DNA of 64,000 nucleotides from Pseudorhizobium xiangyangii (GCF_020531965.1 NZ_JAJAWH010000009.1:124001-188000), one strand, 5' to 3'; positions 9,620 to 17,943 are shown, numbered from the stretch's first letter. The notes: a model not told the origin generated them from the letters alone. Translations and numbers: made by a program.

Positions 9620-10480
9620 TCAGCGGCCGACGATCGCGTGTGAAAACAGCAAAAGATCCCGCCAGGCCAAGGCTTTGCTTCCGGGAGCCGTCAGCAGTTC
9701 CTGCGGGTGCAGGGTCGCCAGCGCCCGAACAGCATGTCCACCCGTCGTTACGTCGCGCCATTCCCCACGCAGGCCGTGAATGGTCCCGCTGTCGCCGAAG
9801 AAGAAGCGGGCGGGAAAGTTGCCGAGCAGCAGAAGGTGCGTCGGTTCTGTCAGTGCGATCTGCCGTTCGATGAATGGTTGGCAGATTGCAGTCTCGGCGG
9901 GCGAGGGCATGCGGTTTCCTGGCGGTCGCCAGGGAATGATGTTGGTGAGAAGCAGCGCCTCGCGCGACAGGCCGATCGCTTCCAGCATTCGGTCGAGCAA
10001 CTGGCCCTGCCGACCGGAAAAGGGAATGCCGTCGCGGTCATCGTCGGCGTTCGGCATCGGGCCGATCACCATGATCTTCGAAGCGGGGTCGCCGCTCAGG
10101 AAAACCGTCGAGCGCGCGCCGTTCTTGAGGTTGCAGCCACCAAAGGTTTCGAGCGCCGTCTTGAGTTCCGCAAGCGAGCGGGCGCTTTCGGCGGCAAACC
10201 GCGCGGCGGCCACCGCCTGATCGTCCGGGACGGCGACCGTGGGCGAATTGATCGGCATGGCCGGCGCTGCGGAACGGGCCGGCGTCTTGCGCTCGGGCTG
10301 GGTGGCTGCAGCCGGCGGCTGTCGCGACGCCCTCTGCTGCTCGCGCGCCGCCTGTTGCACCTGGAATTCTGCAAGCCGGTCGATGGGCTCGTCGTCCAGC
10401 AACCATTCGACGCCCGCATCTGAATAGAAATGCAGGAGCGCCGCGAGTTCGCCGGGTTCGAGGTCTTTCGACTGGATCAT
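9620..10480 (-). CDS. Uracil-DNA glycosylase superfamily protein lacking the full Fe-S cysteine set
   Basis: A 286-residue protein with a poorly conserved, Ala/Gln-rich N-terminal 100 residues followed by a family 4-like UDG fold. Recognisable elements are GIPFSGRQGQLLDRML (residues 151-166), LTNIIPWRPPGNR (178-190) and LATLHP near the C-terminus. Two of the four cysteines that hold the 4Fe-4S cluster in family 4 are replaced (Phe113 and Trp184), leaving Cys116 and Cys200. The usual GEAPG-type motif reads GPMPN (140-144). It therefore probably lacks the cluster, like a rhizobial UDG class I recall from Bradyrhizobium. Predicted to excise uracil from DNA; activity is an inference. Confidence 0.75.
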   Translation of the reverse strand: MIQSKDLEPGELAALLHFYSDAGVEWLLDDEPIDRLAEFQVQQAAREQQRASRQPPAAATQPERKTPARSAAPAMPINSPTVAVPDDQAVAAARFAAESARSLAELKTALETFGGCNLKNGARSTVFLSGDPASKIMVIGPMPNADDDRDGIPFSGRQGQLLDRMLEAIGLSREALLLTNIIPWRPPGNRMPSPAETAICQPFIERQIALTEPTHLLLLGNFPARFFFGDSGTIHGLRGEWRDVTTGGHAVRALATLHPQELLTAPGSKALAWRDLLLFSHAIVGR

Positions 10481-10518
10481 GGCCTCACTCTAACGAAGCG
10501 CGAGGCAGCTTGAAAGCG

Positions 10519-11811
10519 TCATGCTGCCCATTGCGCCAGATCGTCGCCTTCTCCGATCAGGGCGAGACCGTGGGCAATGGACAGAAGTTCGCCGCCGCTT
10601 TCGATCTTCTCGTCGCCGAACCGGCGCGCGAAGATGCCCCGGACCGCCGGTACGAAGGACGTGCCGCCGGTGAGGAAGACCTTGTCGATCTCCGATGCAG
10701 GCGTGCCGGTTTGCGTCAGCACCTCGTCCAGTGCCTCTTCCATGCGTGTGAGGTCGTCGGCGATCCAGCTCTCGAAATCGTTGCGGCGCACCATCTTGCG
10801 GCCGGCGCGGCCGAGCGGCGCGAAGTTGAATTCGGCCTCGTCGGCGTTCGACAGCGCCATCTTCGTCGCCGAGACCGCCTGATAGAGTGGGTAGCCCTCG
10901 TCATGCTCGACGAGATCGATGAAGGCTTCCAGTTTCTCCGGCTCCAGAGCGGAGCGGACGAGCGACTTCAGGTCGGCGAACTCCTTGCTGCTCTTGAAGA
11001 TCGACAGCTGGTTCCACCGCGAAAAGCTGGTGTAGTAGTTGCTCGGTACGTCCAGCACCTTGTCGAAGCTCTTGAACTGGCTTCCTTTGCCGATTTCCGG
11101 CGCCACCAGATGGTCGATGATCCGGGCATCGAACTGGTCGCCGGCTATGCCGACACCGGAATGGCCGACCGGTGTGGAGGTCAGGCGCCCGGCGTGCCGT
11201 TCGAAACGGATCAGCGAGTAGTCGGTCGTGCCGCCGCCGAAGTCTGCGACGAGCACGTTCGCGTCGCGGTCGAGGTTCTGCGCGAAGTAGTGCGCTGCCG
11301 CCACCGGTTCGTAGACGTAATGGATTTCCGGAAAGCCGAGACGCGTCAGCGCCGCGTTGTAGCGCTCCAGCGCCAGTTCTTCGTTGGCGCTGGCACCGGC
11401 AAACTGCACGGGGCGACCGACGACGATCCTGGAGACTTCCGACGGCCATGCATCGGCTGCGTAGGCCGTCAGGCGGCGCAGGAAGATCTCCATCAGATCC
11501 TCGAACTGATGACGCCGCGCATGGATCAGCGTTCCCTGGAAGAGGGAGCTTGCCGCAAAGGTCTTGATCGACTGCAGGAAGCGGCAGTCGCCCGGATTGT
11601 CGATGAACTGGCGGATGGCGGCCTGACCGGCTTCCACCTTGAGCGCCTGTGCGCCCAGCTGCCGGTCCTTCATGAAGGACAGCGCGGTGCGCATCGTGTC
11701 GCTATTTCCGGCGCTGCTCGTGAACGGCAGGGAGCTCGTGCCGCCATTTCCATCCGCCAGTGCGACAACCGTATTCGTCGTGCCGAAATCAAGCCCCAGC
11801 GCCCGTGCCAT
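10519..11811 (-). CDS. Hsp70-family protein (YegD-like)
   Basis: Actin-fold ATPase of 430 residues. The N-terminus has the phosphate-binding loop GLDFGTTNT, and further on ADFGGGTTD and FLTGGTSFVP mark the second phosphate and adenosine motifs of Hsp70s. The length covers the nucleotide-binding domain plus a short tail, without a full DnaK substrate-binding domain, as in E. coli YegD. The start at 11811 is set by an AAGGAG seven bases upstream; an ATG at 11835 lacks one. Probably a chaperone-like protein, client unknown. It ends 38 bases before the UDG-like gene's start, so the two may be cotranscribed. Confidence 0.88.
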   Translation of the reverse strand: MARALGLDFGTTNTVVALADGNGGTSSLPFTSSAGNSDTMRTALSFMKDRQLGAQALKVEAGQAAIRQFIDNPGDCRFLQSIKTFAASSLFQGTLIHARRHQFEDLMEIFLRRLTAYAADAWPSEVSRIVVGRPVQFAGASANEELALERYNAALTRLGFPEIHYVYEPVAAAHYFAQNLDRDANVLVADFGGGTTDYSLIRFERHAGRLTSTPVGHSGVGIAGDQFDARIIDHLVAPEIGKGSQFKSFDKVLDVPSNYYTSFSRWNQLSIFKSSKEFADLKSLVRSALEPEKLEAFIDLVEHDEGYPLYQAVSATKMALSNADEAEFNFAPLGRAGRKMVRRNDFESWIADDLTRMEEALDEVLTQTGTPASEIDKVFLTGGTSFVPAVRGIFARRFGDEKIESGGELLSIAHGLALIGEGDDLAQWAA

Positions 11812-11948
11812 CGCGGTGCTCCTTCTGTCCGTCATAGATCATTGAATCGGGATGTTGCCCCGAACGCGAAAAGGGCGCTTGCGGCGCCCTTAGAATTTGA
11901 GAGCGCGCCAAATGGCACAGGCGGCGCGGAATGGCAATCCCGAAACGG

Positions 11949-12836
11949 TCATGCGGTGTCGCGCCGCGTCTCCTCCGCCATCTCCACGAGCCAGGTGCGG
12001 AATGCACTCATCGCGGGCGTGACGCTGCGCGACTTGAGGCGGGTGAGCCAGTAGCTGCCCTTCGATACATAGACGGCAAAGGGCTGTTGGAGAGCGCCCG
12101 AGGCGAGGTGACGGGAAAACATCAGCGGCGGGGCCAACGCGACGCCGGCACCCTGCAATGCCGCCTCGACCATCAGGACGGAAGAATCGAAAACCGGTCC
12201 TGTGACCGGGGGCGGCTCGATGTCTGCCGCCTCGAACCAGCCTGGCCATTCATCGGTCCGGTAGGAGCGCAGCATCGTCTGCCGCCCCACATCCTCCGGT
12301 GTCTTCAGCTGTGCTGCCATCGCCTGCACGCAGAGCGCCGAAAGCGGTGCTTCGAACAGCGGCAGTGCCTCAGTGTCATGCCAGGCGCCGTTGCCGAAGC
12401 GGATGGCGTAATCCAGCCCTTCTGCCGCGATATCGACGCGATTGTTGTTGGTGGAGAGCCGGACATCGATGAACGGGTGGCGCTCGCGGAAATCGCCGAG
12501 CCTCGGCAGGAGCCAGCCGACGGCCAGGGTGCCGACGGCGCCGAGCACCAGCACCTCGCGCATGTGCCCGCCCTCGAAACGCTCCAGCATGTCCGCCATC
12601 CGGTCGAAACTGTCTTCGAGCGTCGGCAGGAGCGCCAGACCTTCCTCCGTGATCATCAATCCGCGCGGAAGTCGGCGGAAAAGCGTCACGCCCAGCCGCT
12701 GCTCCAACTGCTTCACCTGATGGCTGACGGCCGCCTGCGTGACGCAGAGTTCGATCGCAGCACGTGTAAAGGAAAGATGCCGGGCGGCGGCCTCGAAGGC
12801 GCGCAGGGCGTTAAGCGGGAGATGTGGCCGGACCAT
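11949..12836 (-). CDS. ampR: AmpR-type LysR regulator of the adjacent beta-lactamase
   Basis: LysR-family activator/repressor of 295 residues with an N-terminal winged helix (LNALRAFEAAARHLSFTRAA, residues 9-28) and a C-terminal effector domain. It matches enterobacterial AmpR over its whole length, including the segments LSTNNNRVD, AEGLDYAIRFGNGAWH and GSYWLTRLKSR. AmpR senses muropeptides released when beta-lactams disturb the cell wall. Its divergent orientation 101 bases from a beta-lactamase gene is the classical regulatory arrangement. The closest alternative is GcvA, which shares the same family branch, but the neighbour favours AmpR. Confidence 0.85.
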   Translation of the reverse strand: MVRPHLPLNALRAFEAAARHLSFTRAAIELCVTQAAVSHQVKQLEQRLGVTLFRRLPRGLMITEEGLALLPTLEDSFDRMADMLERFEGGHMREVLVLGAVGTLAVGWLLPRLGDFRERHPFIDVRLSTNNNRVDIAAEGLDYAIRFGNGAWHDTEALPLFEAPLSALCVQAMAAQLKTPEDVGRQTMLRSYRTDEWPGWFEAADIEPPPVTGPVFDSSVLMVEAALQGAGVALAPPLMFSRHLASGALQQPFAVYVSKGSYWLTRLKSRSVTPAMSAFRTWLVEMAEETRRDTA

Positions 12837-12873
12837 GGGTGCCTTAGTTTTTCTTATGGCTCCTGCCAGTTAT

Positions 12874-12891
12874 CGTCGTTTGTCGGCGACG
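12874..12891. promoter_or_regulatory. Candidate AmpR operator in the ampR-bla spacer
   Basis: An inverted repeat CGTCG-N8-CGACG sits in the 101-base divergent spacer. The run CGTTTGTCGGCGACGGTGC resembles, from memory, the AmpR-binding region of enterobacterial ampC (GTTTGTCA-ACACGGTGC). Position and similarity fit a shared operator; not verified. Confidence 0.5.
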
Positions 12892-12937
12892 GTGCAAGTT
12901 GCCTAGAAAGATCGAAGTGAACCACGGGATTTTCATC

Positions 12938-13759
12938 ATGGTCTTTTACAGACGCGCTCTTCTTGCCTCCGCCGTTAGCCTTTTCGTCTCGATCTACGCT
13001 ACCGCGCCGGCTCTGGCCGTCGACCCCATCCGCTGCACCGTCATGATCGACGAGGAGAGCGGCGAACCTCTGCACCGCGAAGGGAGCTGCGACGAGCGCG
13101 TCTATCCGATGTCGACCTTCAAGCTGCCTTTGGCCATGATGGGGTATGACGCGGGAATCCTGACCGACGAAAAAACGCCGCGCTGGGAGTATCGCAAGGA
13201 ATTCGGTGGGCCGAAGCGCGTACAGAAGGCCTTCGACCCGACGGGCTGGGAAAAGGAGTCCATCGTCTGGTACTCGCAGGAGATCGCCCGGCGTCTGGGC
13301 GAAGGGAAATTCGGCGACTACATCCAGCGATTCGACTACGGCAATCGCGACGTTTCCGGTGGACCCGGAAATACGGACGGCCTGACGGAATCCTGGCTCA
13401 TGTCGTCACTGACGATCTCGGCCGATGACCAGGTACAATTCCTTCGGCGCTTCCTGACCGGGCGGCTATCGATTTCGGACCATGCGGTGGAGATGACGAA
13501 GTCCATCGTTCCCCGCTTCGAGGCGGCGGACGGCTGGGTCATCCACGGCAAGACGGGCAGCGGACGGCTGCGCGACGAAAACGGGAAACCGGCCAAGGAT
13601 CGACCGCTCGGCTGGTTCGTCGGCTGGGCCGAGAAGAACGACCGTCGGGTGGTCTTCGCCCGGCTCTATGTCTCGAACCGGGCTTACGACGAGCCGCTCA
13701 GCTTCGAAACACGGGACAGCTTGATCGCAGACCTGCCGAAGATCCTCGCGGGGCTTTGA
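12938..13759 (+). CDS. Class D (OXA-type) beta-lactamase
   Basis: Periplasmic serine beta-lactamase of 273 residues. The start at 12938 gives a clean signal peptide ending ATAPALA, residues 1-27; an in-frame TTG at 12899 would spoil it. Class D motifs are all present: STFK at 59-62 with the nucleophilic Ser and carboxylated Lys, SIV at 108-110, YGN at 134-136, Trp153 and KTGS at 205-208. It hydrolyses beta-lactams; the spectrum cannot be read from sequence. It is divergent from an AmpR homologue and so probably inducible. AmpR more often controls class C or A enzymes, so the pairing is notable. Confidence 0.92.
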   Translation: MVFYRRALLASAVSLFVSIYATAPALAVDPIRCTVMIDEESGEPLHREGSCDERVYPMSTFKLPLAMMGYDAGILTDEKTPRWEYRKEFGGPKRVQKAFDPTGWEKESIVWYSQEIARRLGEGKFGDYIQRFDYGNRDVSGGPGNTDGLTESWLMSSLTISADDQVQFLRRFLTGRLSISDHAVEMTKSIVPRFEAADGWVIHGKTGSGRLRDENGKPAKDRPLGWFVGWAEKNDRRVVFARLYVSNRAYDEPLSFETRDSLIADLPKILAGL

Positions 13760-13795
13760 GAAAGCAAGTGGCTTGCAGCTGACGTGAACTGCTGC

Positions 13796-14074
13796 TTATG
13801 CCACAGCCGTGGCTACCAAATCGGGATGCAGGCTGATCACGCGGATATAGGCTATGGCGAAATCCGGTGCTGTCACGCGAGCCTGTTCCCAGTCACGAAG
13901 AGTGCCGACCGGCATGCGGAATCTGCTGGCGAACTCGGCCTGAGACAGACCGAGTTCAATCCTCGTCCTGCGGATCAGGCGGGCCCGCTGGCCTCGGTCC
14001 ATCGCTTCCGCCGTGACGTCGAAATCCTCGGCGTCGGCCGGATCAGAAGGCAGAATGATATGCTCGTTCTTCAC
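13796..14074 (-). CDS. HTH antitoxin of a BrnT-type toxin-antitoxin locus
   Basis: A 92-residue DNA-binding protein with an XRE-type helix-turn-helix (GLSQAEFASRFRMPVGTLRD, residues 42-61). This is the antitoxin type that often follows BrnT toxins in alphaproteobacteria. The GTG start at 14074 is supported by AAGGAG eight bases upstream. The same frame is open further upstream and joins the toxin remnant, so a fused product is possible. It probably represses the locus by binding the palindrome at 14290-14306. Confidence 0.75.
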   Translation of the reverse strand: MKNEHIILPSDPADAEDFDVTAEAMDRGQRARLIRRTRIELGLSQAEFASRFRMPVGTLRDWEQARVTAPDFAIAYIRVISLHPDLVATAVA

Positions 14075-14278
14075 CCTTGTTGCTCCTTCGCACCGACATG
14101 AAGCGCGGCACGTCTCCTCGCCACCAACAGCTTTAAACCGCTCTTCGTCGTCGATTTCGCGAATTGAAGGAATTATCAGGTAGTTGTCGTCCTCAAAAAT
14201 CCGTTCCCCAAAGGCGAGTGACACATTGTGTTTCTCGAGATTGGCCGCGTCTTTTGCAGGGTCGAACCTCTGCGTCAT
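14075..14278 (-). pseudogene. Truncated BrnT-like toxin fused in frame to its antitoxin
   Basis: From ATG 14278 the frame reads MTQRFDPAKDAANLEKHNV and continues to DDEERFKAVG, matching the first half of BrnT ribonuclease toxins (DPxKAxxNxxKHxVsF and a later GEERF). After about 50 codons the match stops. The next 16 codons (GEETCRASCRCEGATR) bear no BrnT similarity and run straight into the antitoxin. The C-terminal beta-sheet and catalytic residues of the roughly 90-residue toxin are absent. The simplest reading is an internal deletion that inactivated the toxin and left the antitoxin alone. Confidence 0.65.
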
Positions 14279-14289
14279 CGATAATAACC

Positions 14290-14306
14290 ATACGGAATTT
14301 CCGTAT
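14290..14306. promoter_or_regulatory. Perfect palindrome, likely toxin-antitoxin operator
   Basis: ATACGGAA-T-TTCCGTAT lies 11 bases upstream of the BrnT remnant's ATG. Eight-base arms around a single central base are typical of autoregulated toxin-antitoxin operators, and the antitoxin has a helix-turn-helix. Confidence 0.65.
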
Positions 14307-14324
14307 TGATGGCAAGCCCGCCAA

Positions 14325-14513
14325 TCATCGCCGCCACGCCGCAAAGATCAGGGCGAGCCCGGCAACGGCAAGGACCGCGCCATAGGCGATCCAGGGCGAC
14401 TGGTCGATCATGAAGCTGGAGGCCGGGTAGGGGAACAGGCCGCTTCCCTGTCCCATCCAGACAAGGCCGACCAAGGTCGCCAGTATGCCAACGACGATGA
14501 GGATGCGCTTCAT
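14325..14513 (-). CDS. Small two-helix membrane protein (62 aa)
   Basis: The start at 14513 yields a protein with two transmembrane helices, roughly residues 3-19 and 38-58, joined by a loop with GLVWMGQGSGLFPYPASSFM. The longer upstream frame has no membrane or domain character. The gene just upstream encodes a related protein with the same GLVWxxxGxG...FM pattern, so the two look like tandem paralogues. Function unknown. It is followed closely by the divergently controlled toxin-antitoxin remnant on the same strand. Confidence 0.6.
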   Translation of the reverse strand: MKRILIVVGILATLVGLVWMGQGSGLFPYPASSFMIDQSPWIAYGAVLAVAGLALIFAAWRR

Positions 14514-14556
14514 TCCTCGCGCCTTTTGCTGTGATCGTGCTGCCGTGGTCGCGCCG

Positions 14557-14802
14557 TCACCCTGGCACGTCCCCATCCTCGGGTTCCGCGTGAGGTTCTT
14601 CCCGCAGCAGCCGCCAGGAGCCGAGAAGTACGATTGCTCCGAACACGCAGACAAGTCCGCCATTGACGGTCCAGACGCTGAGTTCGGTCATGAAATCGGT
14701 TGCCGGCAAACTCACGAAACCGGTTCCATGTGCAATCCAGACAAGGCCGGTGAGGATGATCAGCGCGCCTGTCGCCACCATCCAGTATCGAATGCGATCC
14801 AC
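14557..14802 (-). CDS. Small two-helix membrane protein (81 aa), paralogue of its neighbour
   Basis: GTG at 14802 is preferred because GGAGGG precedes it and the product then aligns with the 62-residue neighbour from residue 1. The frame can be extended to GTG 14835. Two hydrophobic helices flank a loop carrying GLVWIAHGTGFVSLPATDFM, equivalent to the neighbour's loop. The C-terminus is acidic (EEPHAEPEDGD). The family is small, conserved-looking and of unknown role. The pair is probably one transcription unit separated by 43 bases. Confidence 0.6.
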   Translation of the reverse strand: MDRIRYWMVATGALIILTGLVWIAHGTGFVSLPATDFMTELSVWTVNGGLVCVFGAIVLLGSWRLLREEPHAEPEDGDVPG

Positions 14803-14907
14803 GTTCCCTCCCGCGAAGTGTTTCACCATGGACACTATACAGTCGCGGAAGAAGGCGGCGCCAGCCTTTTCTAAACAGGCCGGCGCCGCTGTTGTTGCTT
14901 TGCTTGA

Positions 14908-15696
14908 CTAGATCGACTTGGAGGCGCCGCCATCGACGCGCAGCATCGCGCCGGTGACGTAGCTTGCAGGCTCCGAGCAGAGGAAGGCGCCGGCCGCGGC
15001 GAATTCCTCGACCTTGCCGAGGCGACCGGCCGGAATGCTCTTCACCGATGCCGTGCGGATCTCCTCGATGTTCTTGCCAAGCCGCGCCGCGTTGGCATTG
15101 TCCAGCTCGTCGATGCGGTCCGTGTGGATGCGGCCCGGCAGCAGCATGTTTGCCGTGATGCCGGAGCCGGCAACTTCCGTTGCGAGTGTCTTGTTCCAGC
15201 CCACCAGCGCGCCGCGCAGCGTGTTCGACAGGGCGAGGTTCGAGATAGGCTCGAAGACGCCGGAAGAGGCGACAGTCAGGATGCGGCCCCAGCCTTGCTG
15301 CTTCATCTGGGGCAGGAAGGCGCCGGTCAGCGTAATGACGCGGAGCACCATGGACTGGAAGAAGGTCTCCAGCTTTTCGGCCGTCATTTCCTCCGCCGTG
15401 CCGGGCGTCGGGCCGCCGGTGTTGTTGACGAGGATGTCGATGCCGCCGAGCTTTTCCTGCACTGCCGATTTCATCGTCTCGACGAAATCTGCGTCGGAAA
15501 GGTCGGCAGAAACCCAGTCCGCCTTGCCTTTACCCTTGGCATTGATTGCCTTGCAGTTCTCCGCGAGACGTTCACTCGAGCGGCCGACCAGCAGCACGTT
15601 TGCGCCTTCCTGCGCCAACGCCGTGGCGATCCCGAGGCCAAGGCCGCGCGAGGAAGCGAGTACGAGGGCGCGTTTGCCGGCAAGTCCGAGATCCAT
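14908..15696 (-). CDS. SDR-family oxidoreductase without the YxxxK motif
   Basis: Rossmann-fold protein of 262 residues related to FabG. The cofactor loop ASSRGLGLG is at residues 14-22, NNTGG at 91-95 and a catalytic-type serine at 144. At the place of the catalytic tyrosine and lysine (157 and 161) the sequence has Ser and Arg (SNTLR). This belongs to a divergent SDR group in which that change is shared, so it may be a natural variant rather than a dead enzyme. The start at 15696 is backed by AAGGA upstream. Substrate unknown. Confidence 0.85.
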   Translation of the reverse strand: MDLGLAGKRALVLASSRGLGLGIATALAQEGANVLLVGRSSERLAENCKAINAKGKGKADWVSADLSDADFVETMKSAVQEKLGGIDILVNNTGGPTPGTAEEMTAEKLETFFQSMVLRVITLTGAFLPQMKQQGWGRILTVASSGVFEPISNLALSNTLRGALVGWNKTLATEVAGSGITANMLLPGRIHTDRIDELDNANAARLGKNIEEIRTASVKSIPAGRLGKVEEFAAAGAFLCSEPASYVTGAMLRVDGGASKSI

Positions 15697-15892
15697 GGTG
15701 ATTCCTTCCAGAACTGATTTGTGGTGCCGTGAGGCTAGCAATGTCGAGGTGGGCTTGGAAAGGGCAGGGCGGTCGATTCGAGATCTGAGCTTTGACATTT
15801 GCAGCTTCCATCGATAGGAACTGCCACATGTAGTGCTGCGAGCGTTGCAGCCAGGCGCACAGGCGCGCCCGATATTCCGAAAGAATGACAGT

Positions 15893-17851
15893 ATGACCGA
15901 TTACGAAGGCGCCGTCCCGGCGATCGCCAAGGCGTTGTCGAAACGCGGTTATGAAACCCTGACCCCGGTCCAGCAGGCTATGCTCGACCCGGCGCTGAGG
16001 ACATCCGACGCACTGGTCTCCGCCCAGACCGGCTCCGGCAAGACGGTGGCCTTCGGCATTGCCATGGCGCCGACGCTGCTCGACGGTCAGGATCAGTTTG
16101 ACCGTGCCGGCATTCCGCTGGCGCTCGTCATCGCACCGACCCGCGAGCTGGCGATGCAGGTGAAGCGCGAACTCGACTGGCTCTACGAGCTGACGGGTGC
16201 GGTGATCACCAGCTGCGTCGGCGGCATGGACATCCGCAACGAGCGGCGCGAGCTCAGCCGCGGCGCGCACATCGTTGTCGGGACGCCCGGCCGTATCTGC
16301 GACCATATCCGTCGCGGCGCGCTGGACATGTCGGAACTGCGGGTTGCAGTTCTCGACGAGGCGGACGAGATGCTCGATCTCGGCTTCCGTGAAGACCTGG
16401 AGTTCATCCTGGAAGCCGCACCTGAGGGACGTCGCACGCTGATGTTCTCGGCGACGGTTCCGTCCGGGATCGCAAAGCTCGCCAAACGCTATCAGCGCGA
16501 TGCGGTGCGGATTGCGACCAAGACCGAAGAAAAGCAGCACGCGGACATCGAGTATCGCGCCCTGGCTGTTGCTTCCTCCGACCGCGAGAATGCCATCGTC
16601 AACGTGCTGCGCTATTACGACGCCAAGAACGCCATCGTGTTCTGCTCGACGCGCGCCGCCGTCAACCATCTGACGGCTCGCTTCAACAACCGCAATTTCG
16701 ATGTCGTGGCGCTTTCCGGCGAACTGACGCAGAACGAGCGCACCCATGCCCTGCAGGCGATGCGTGACGGCCGTGCCCGCGTCTGCATCGCAACCGACGT
16801 CGCTGCCCGCGGTATCGACCTGCCGGGTCTCGATCTGGTCATCCATGCCGATCTGCCGACCAATTCCGACACGCTGCTTCACCGCAGCGGGCGTACCGGA
16901 CGCGCCGGCAACAAGGGCGTGAGCGCGCTTATTGTGCCGGTGAACCAGCGTCGCAAGGCCGAGCGCCTGCTCGCCGGTGCCGAGATTACACCAACCTGGG
17001 CACAGGCGCCCTCGGCAGACGAAGTGATCGCCCGCGACCAGGAACGGCTGCTGGCTGATCCTGTGTTCGAGGAAAAGCCGCGTGAAGAGGAAGAGGACCT
17101 GATTGCCAAGCTGGTTGCCACCTATGGTGCGGAAAAGCTGGCTGCGGCTTTCGTCAATCTTCATCGCGCCAAACAGGCTGCGCCGGAAGACCTGGTAGAG
17201 GTTGCAGTCGACGGGACCCGCAAGCCGCGGGAAGGAGGCGGGCAAAGGGACGAGTTTTCGGCCACGCCGCGCACACCCCGCTCCGAATTCGGCCCGGCCG
17301 TGTGGTTTTCACTTTCGGTCGGCCGCAAGCAGAATGCCGAGCCGCGCTGGCTGATCCCGATGCTCTGCCGCAACGGCGAGCTGACAAAATCGGAAATCGG
17401 CGCGATCAAGATGCAGCAGGATGAAACCTTCGTCGAGATCGCTGCGGATCACGCCGAGCGGTTCTCTCAGGCTATCGGCAAGGACAAGACGCTGGAGCGC
17501 GGCATTCGCGTGACCCGCGTCGAAGGTACGCCGGATCTCAGCCGCCCTTCCGCAGGCAAGCCCTATGTCAAGAAGACCTGGGACGATCGCCCGCCGCGCG
17601 AAGGGCCCCGGGACGAGTGGCCGAAGGCCAAGCCTGCCGGCAAGCCCGCAGGTGCAGGGGAAGCGCGGGAGGCCCGCAGCTTCGACAAGCCTTTCAAGGA
17701 CAAGCCGTTCAAGAAGGAAGGCAAACCCTTCAACAAGGACGCCAAGCCTTTTAACAAGGACGCCAAGCCTTTCAGCAAGGATGGCAAGCCCTTCGTGAAG
17801 AAGGGCAAGCCCAAGCCGGCGACCGGCAAGGCGCCCGACCGCCGCAAGTAA
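15893..17851 (+). CDS. DEAD-box ATP-dependent RNA helicase with KPF-repeat tail
   Basis: RNA helicase of 652 residues. Motifs in order: AQTGSGKT (44-51), PTRELA, TPGR, DEAD near 155, SAT, and the C-terminal RecA-lobe boxes ATDVAARGIDLPG and HRSGRTGRAG. An RNA-binding domain like that of DbpA/CsdA follows near residue 475. The last 80 residues are a low-complexity basic tail of repeated KPF units (for example KPFNKDAKPFNKDAKPF). Likely roles are ribosome assembly or mRNA remodelling, often in the cold. The start at 15893 has only a weak ribosome-binding site. A strong terminator follows the stop codon. Confidence 0.93.
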   Translation: MTDYEGAVPAIAKALSKRGYETLTPVQQAMLDPALRTSDALVSAQTGSGKTVAFGIAMAPTLLDGQDQFDRAGIPLALVIAPTRELAMQVKRELDWLYELTGAVITSCVGGMDIRNERRELSRGAHIVVGTPGRICDHIRRGALDMSELRVAVLDEADEMLDLGFREDLEFILEAAPEGRRTLMFSATVPSGIAKLAKRYQRDAVRIATKTEEKQHADIEYRALAVASSDRENAIVNVLRYYDAKNAIVFCSTRAAVNHLTARFNNRNFDVVALSGELTQNERTHALQAMRDGRARVCIATDVAARGIDLPGLDLVIHADLPTNSDTLLHRSGRTGRAGNKGVSALIVPVNQRRKAERLLAGAEITPTWAQAPSADEVIARDQERLLADPVFEEKPREEEEDLIAKLVATYGAEKLAAAFVNLHRAKQAAPEDLVEVAVDGTRKPREGGGQRDEFSATPRTPRSEFGPAVWFSLSVGRKQNAEPRWLIPMLCRNGELTKSEIGAIKMQQDETFVEIAADHAERFSQAIGKDKTLERGIRVTRVEGTPDLSRPSAGKPYVKKTWDDRPPREGPRDEWPKAKPAGKPAGAGEAREARSFDKPFKDKPFKKEGKPFNKDAKPFNKDAKPFSKDGKPFVKKGKPKPATGKAPDRRK

Positions 17852-17860
17852 CGATCACAA

Positions 17861-17893
17861 AAAAAGCGGCGGTCCCCTGGGCCGCCGCTTTTT
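17861..17893 (+). terminator. Rho-independent terminator after the RNA helicase
   Basis: A GCGGCGG / CCGCCGC stem with a 9-base loop, preceded by A's and followed by TTTTT, begins ten bases after the helicase stop codon. The A and T runs allow it to work in both directions, also serving the convergent flavoprotein gene. Confidence 0.9.
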
Positions 17894-17943
17894 CGTGTCG
17901 CCTCGAAATCTCCGTTGCGGGCATTGCATCCGGGTCATAAGGC

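Noticed and set aside
10510-12054. 514-codon open frame on the plus strand
   Set aside because: Antisense to the Hsp70-like gene; no domain, arginine-rich translation and no ribosome-binding site.
15572-17245. 557-codon open frame on the minus strand
   Set aside because: Shadow of the DEAD-box helicase and SDR genes, which have clear motifs in their own frames.
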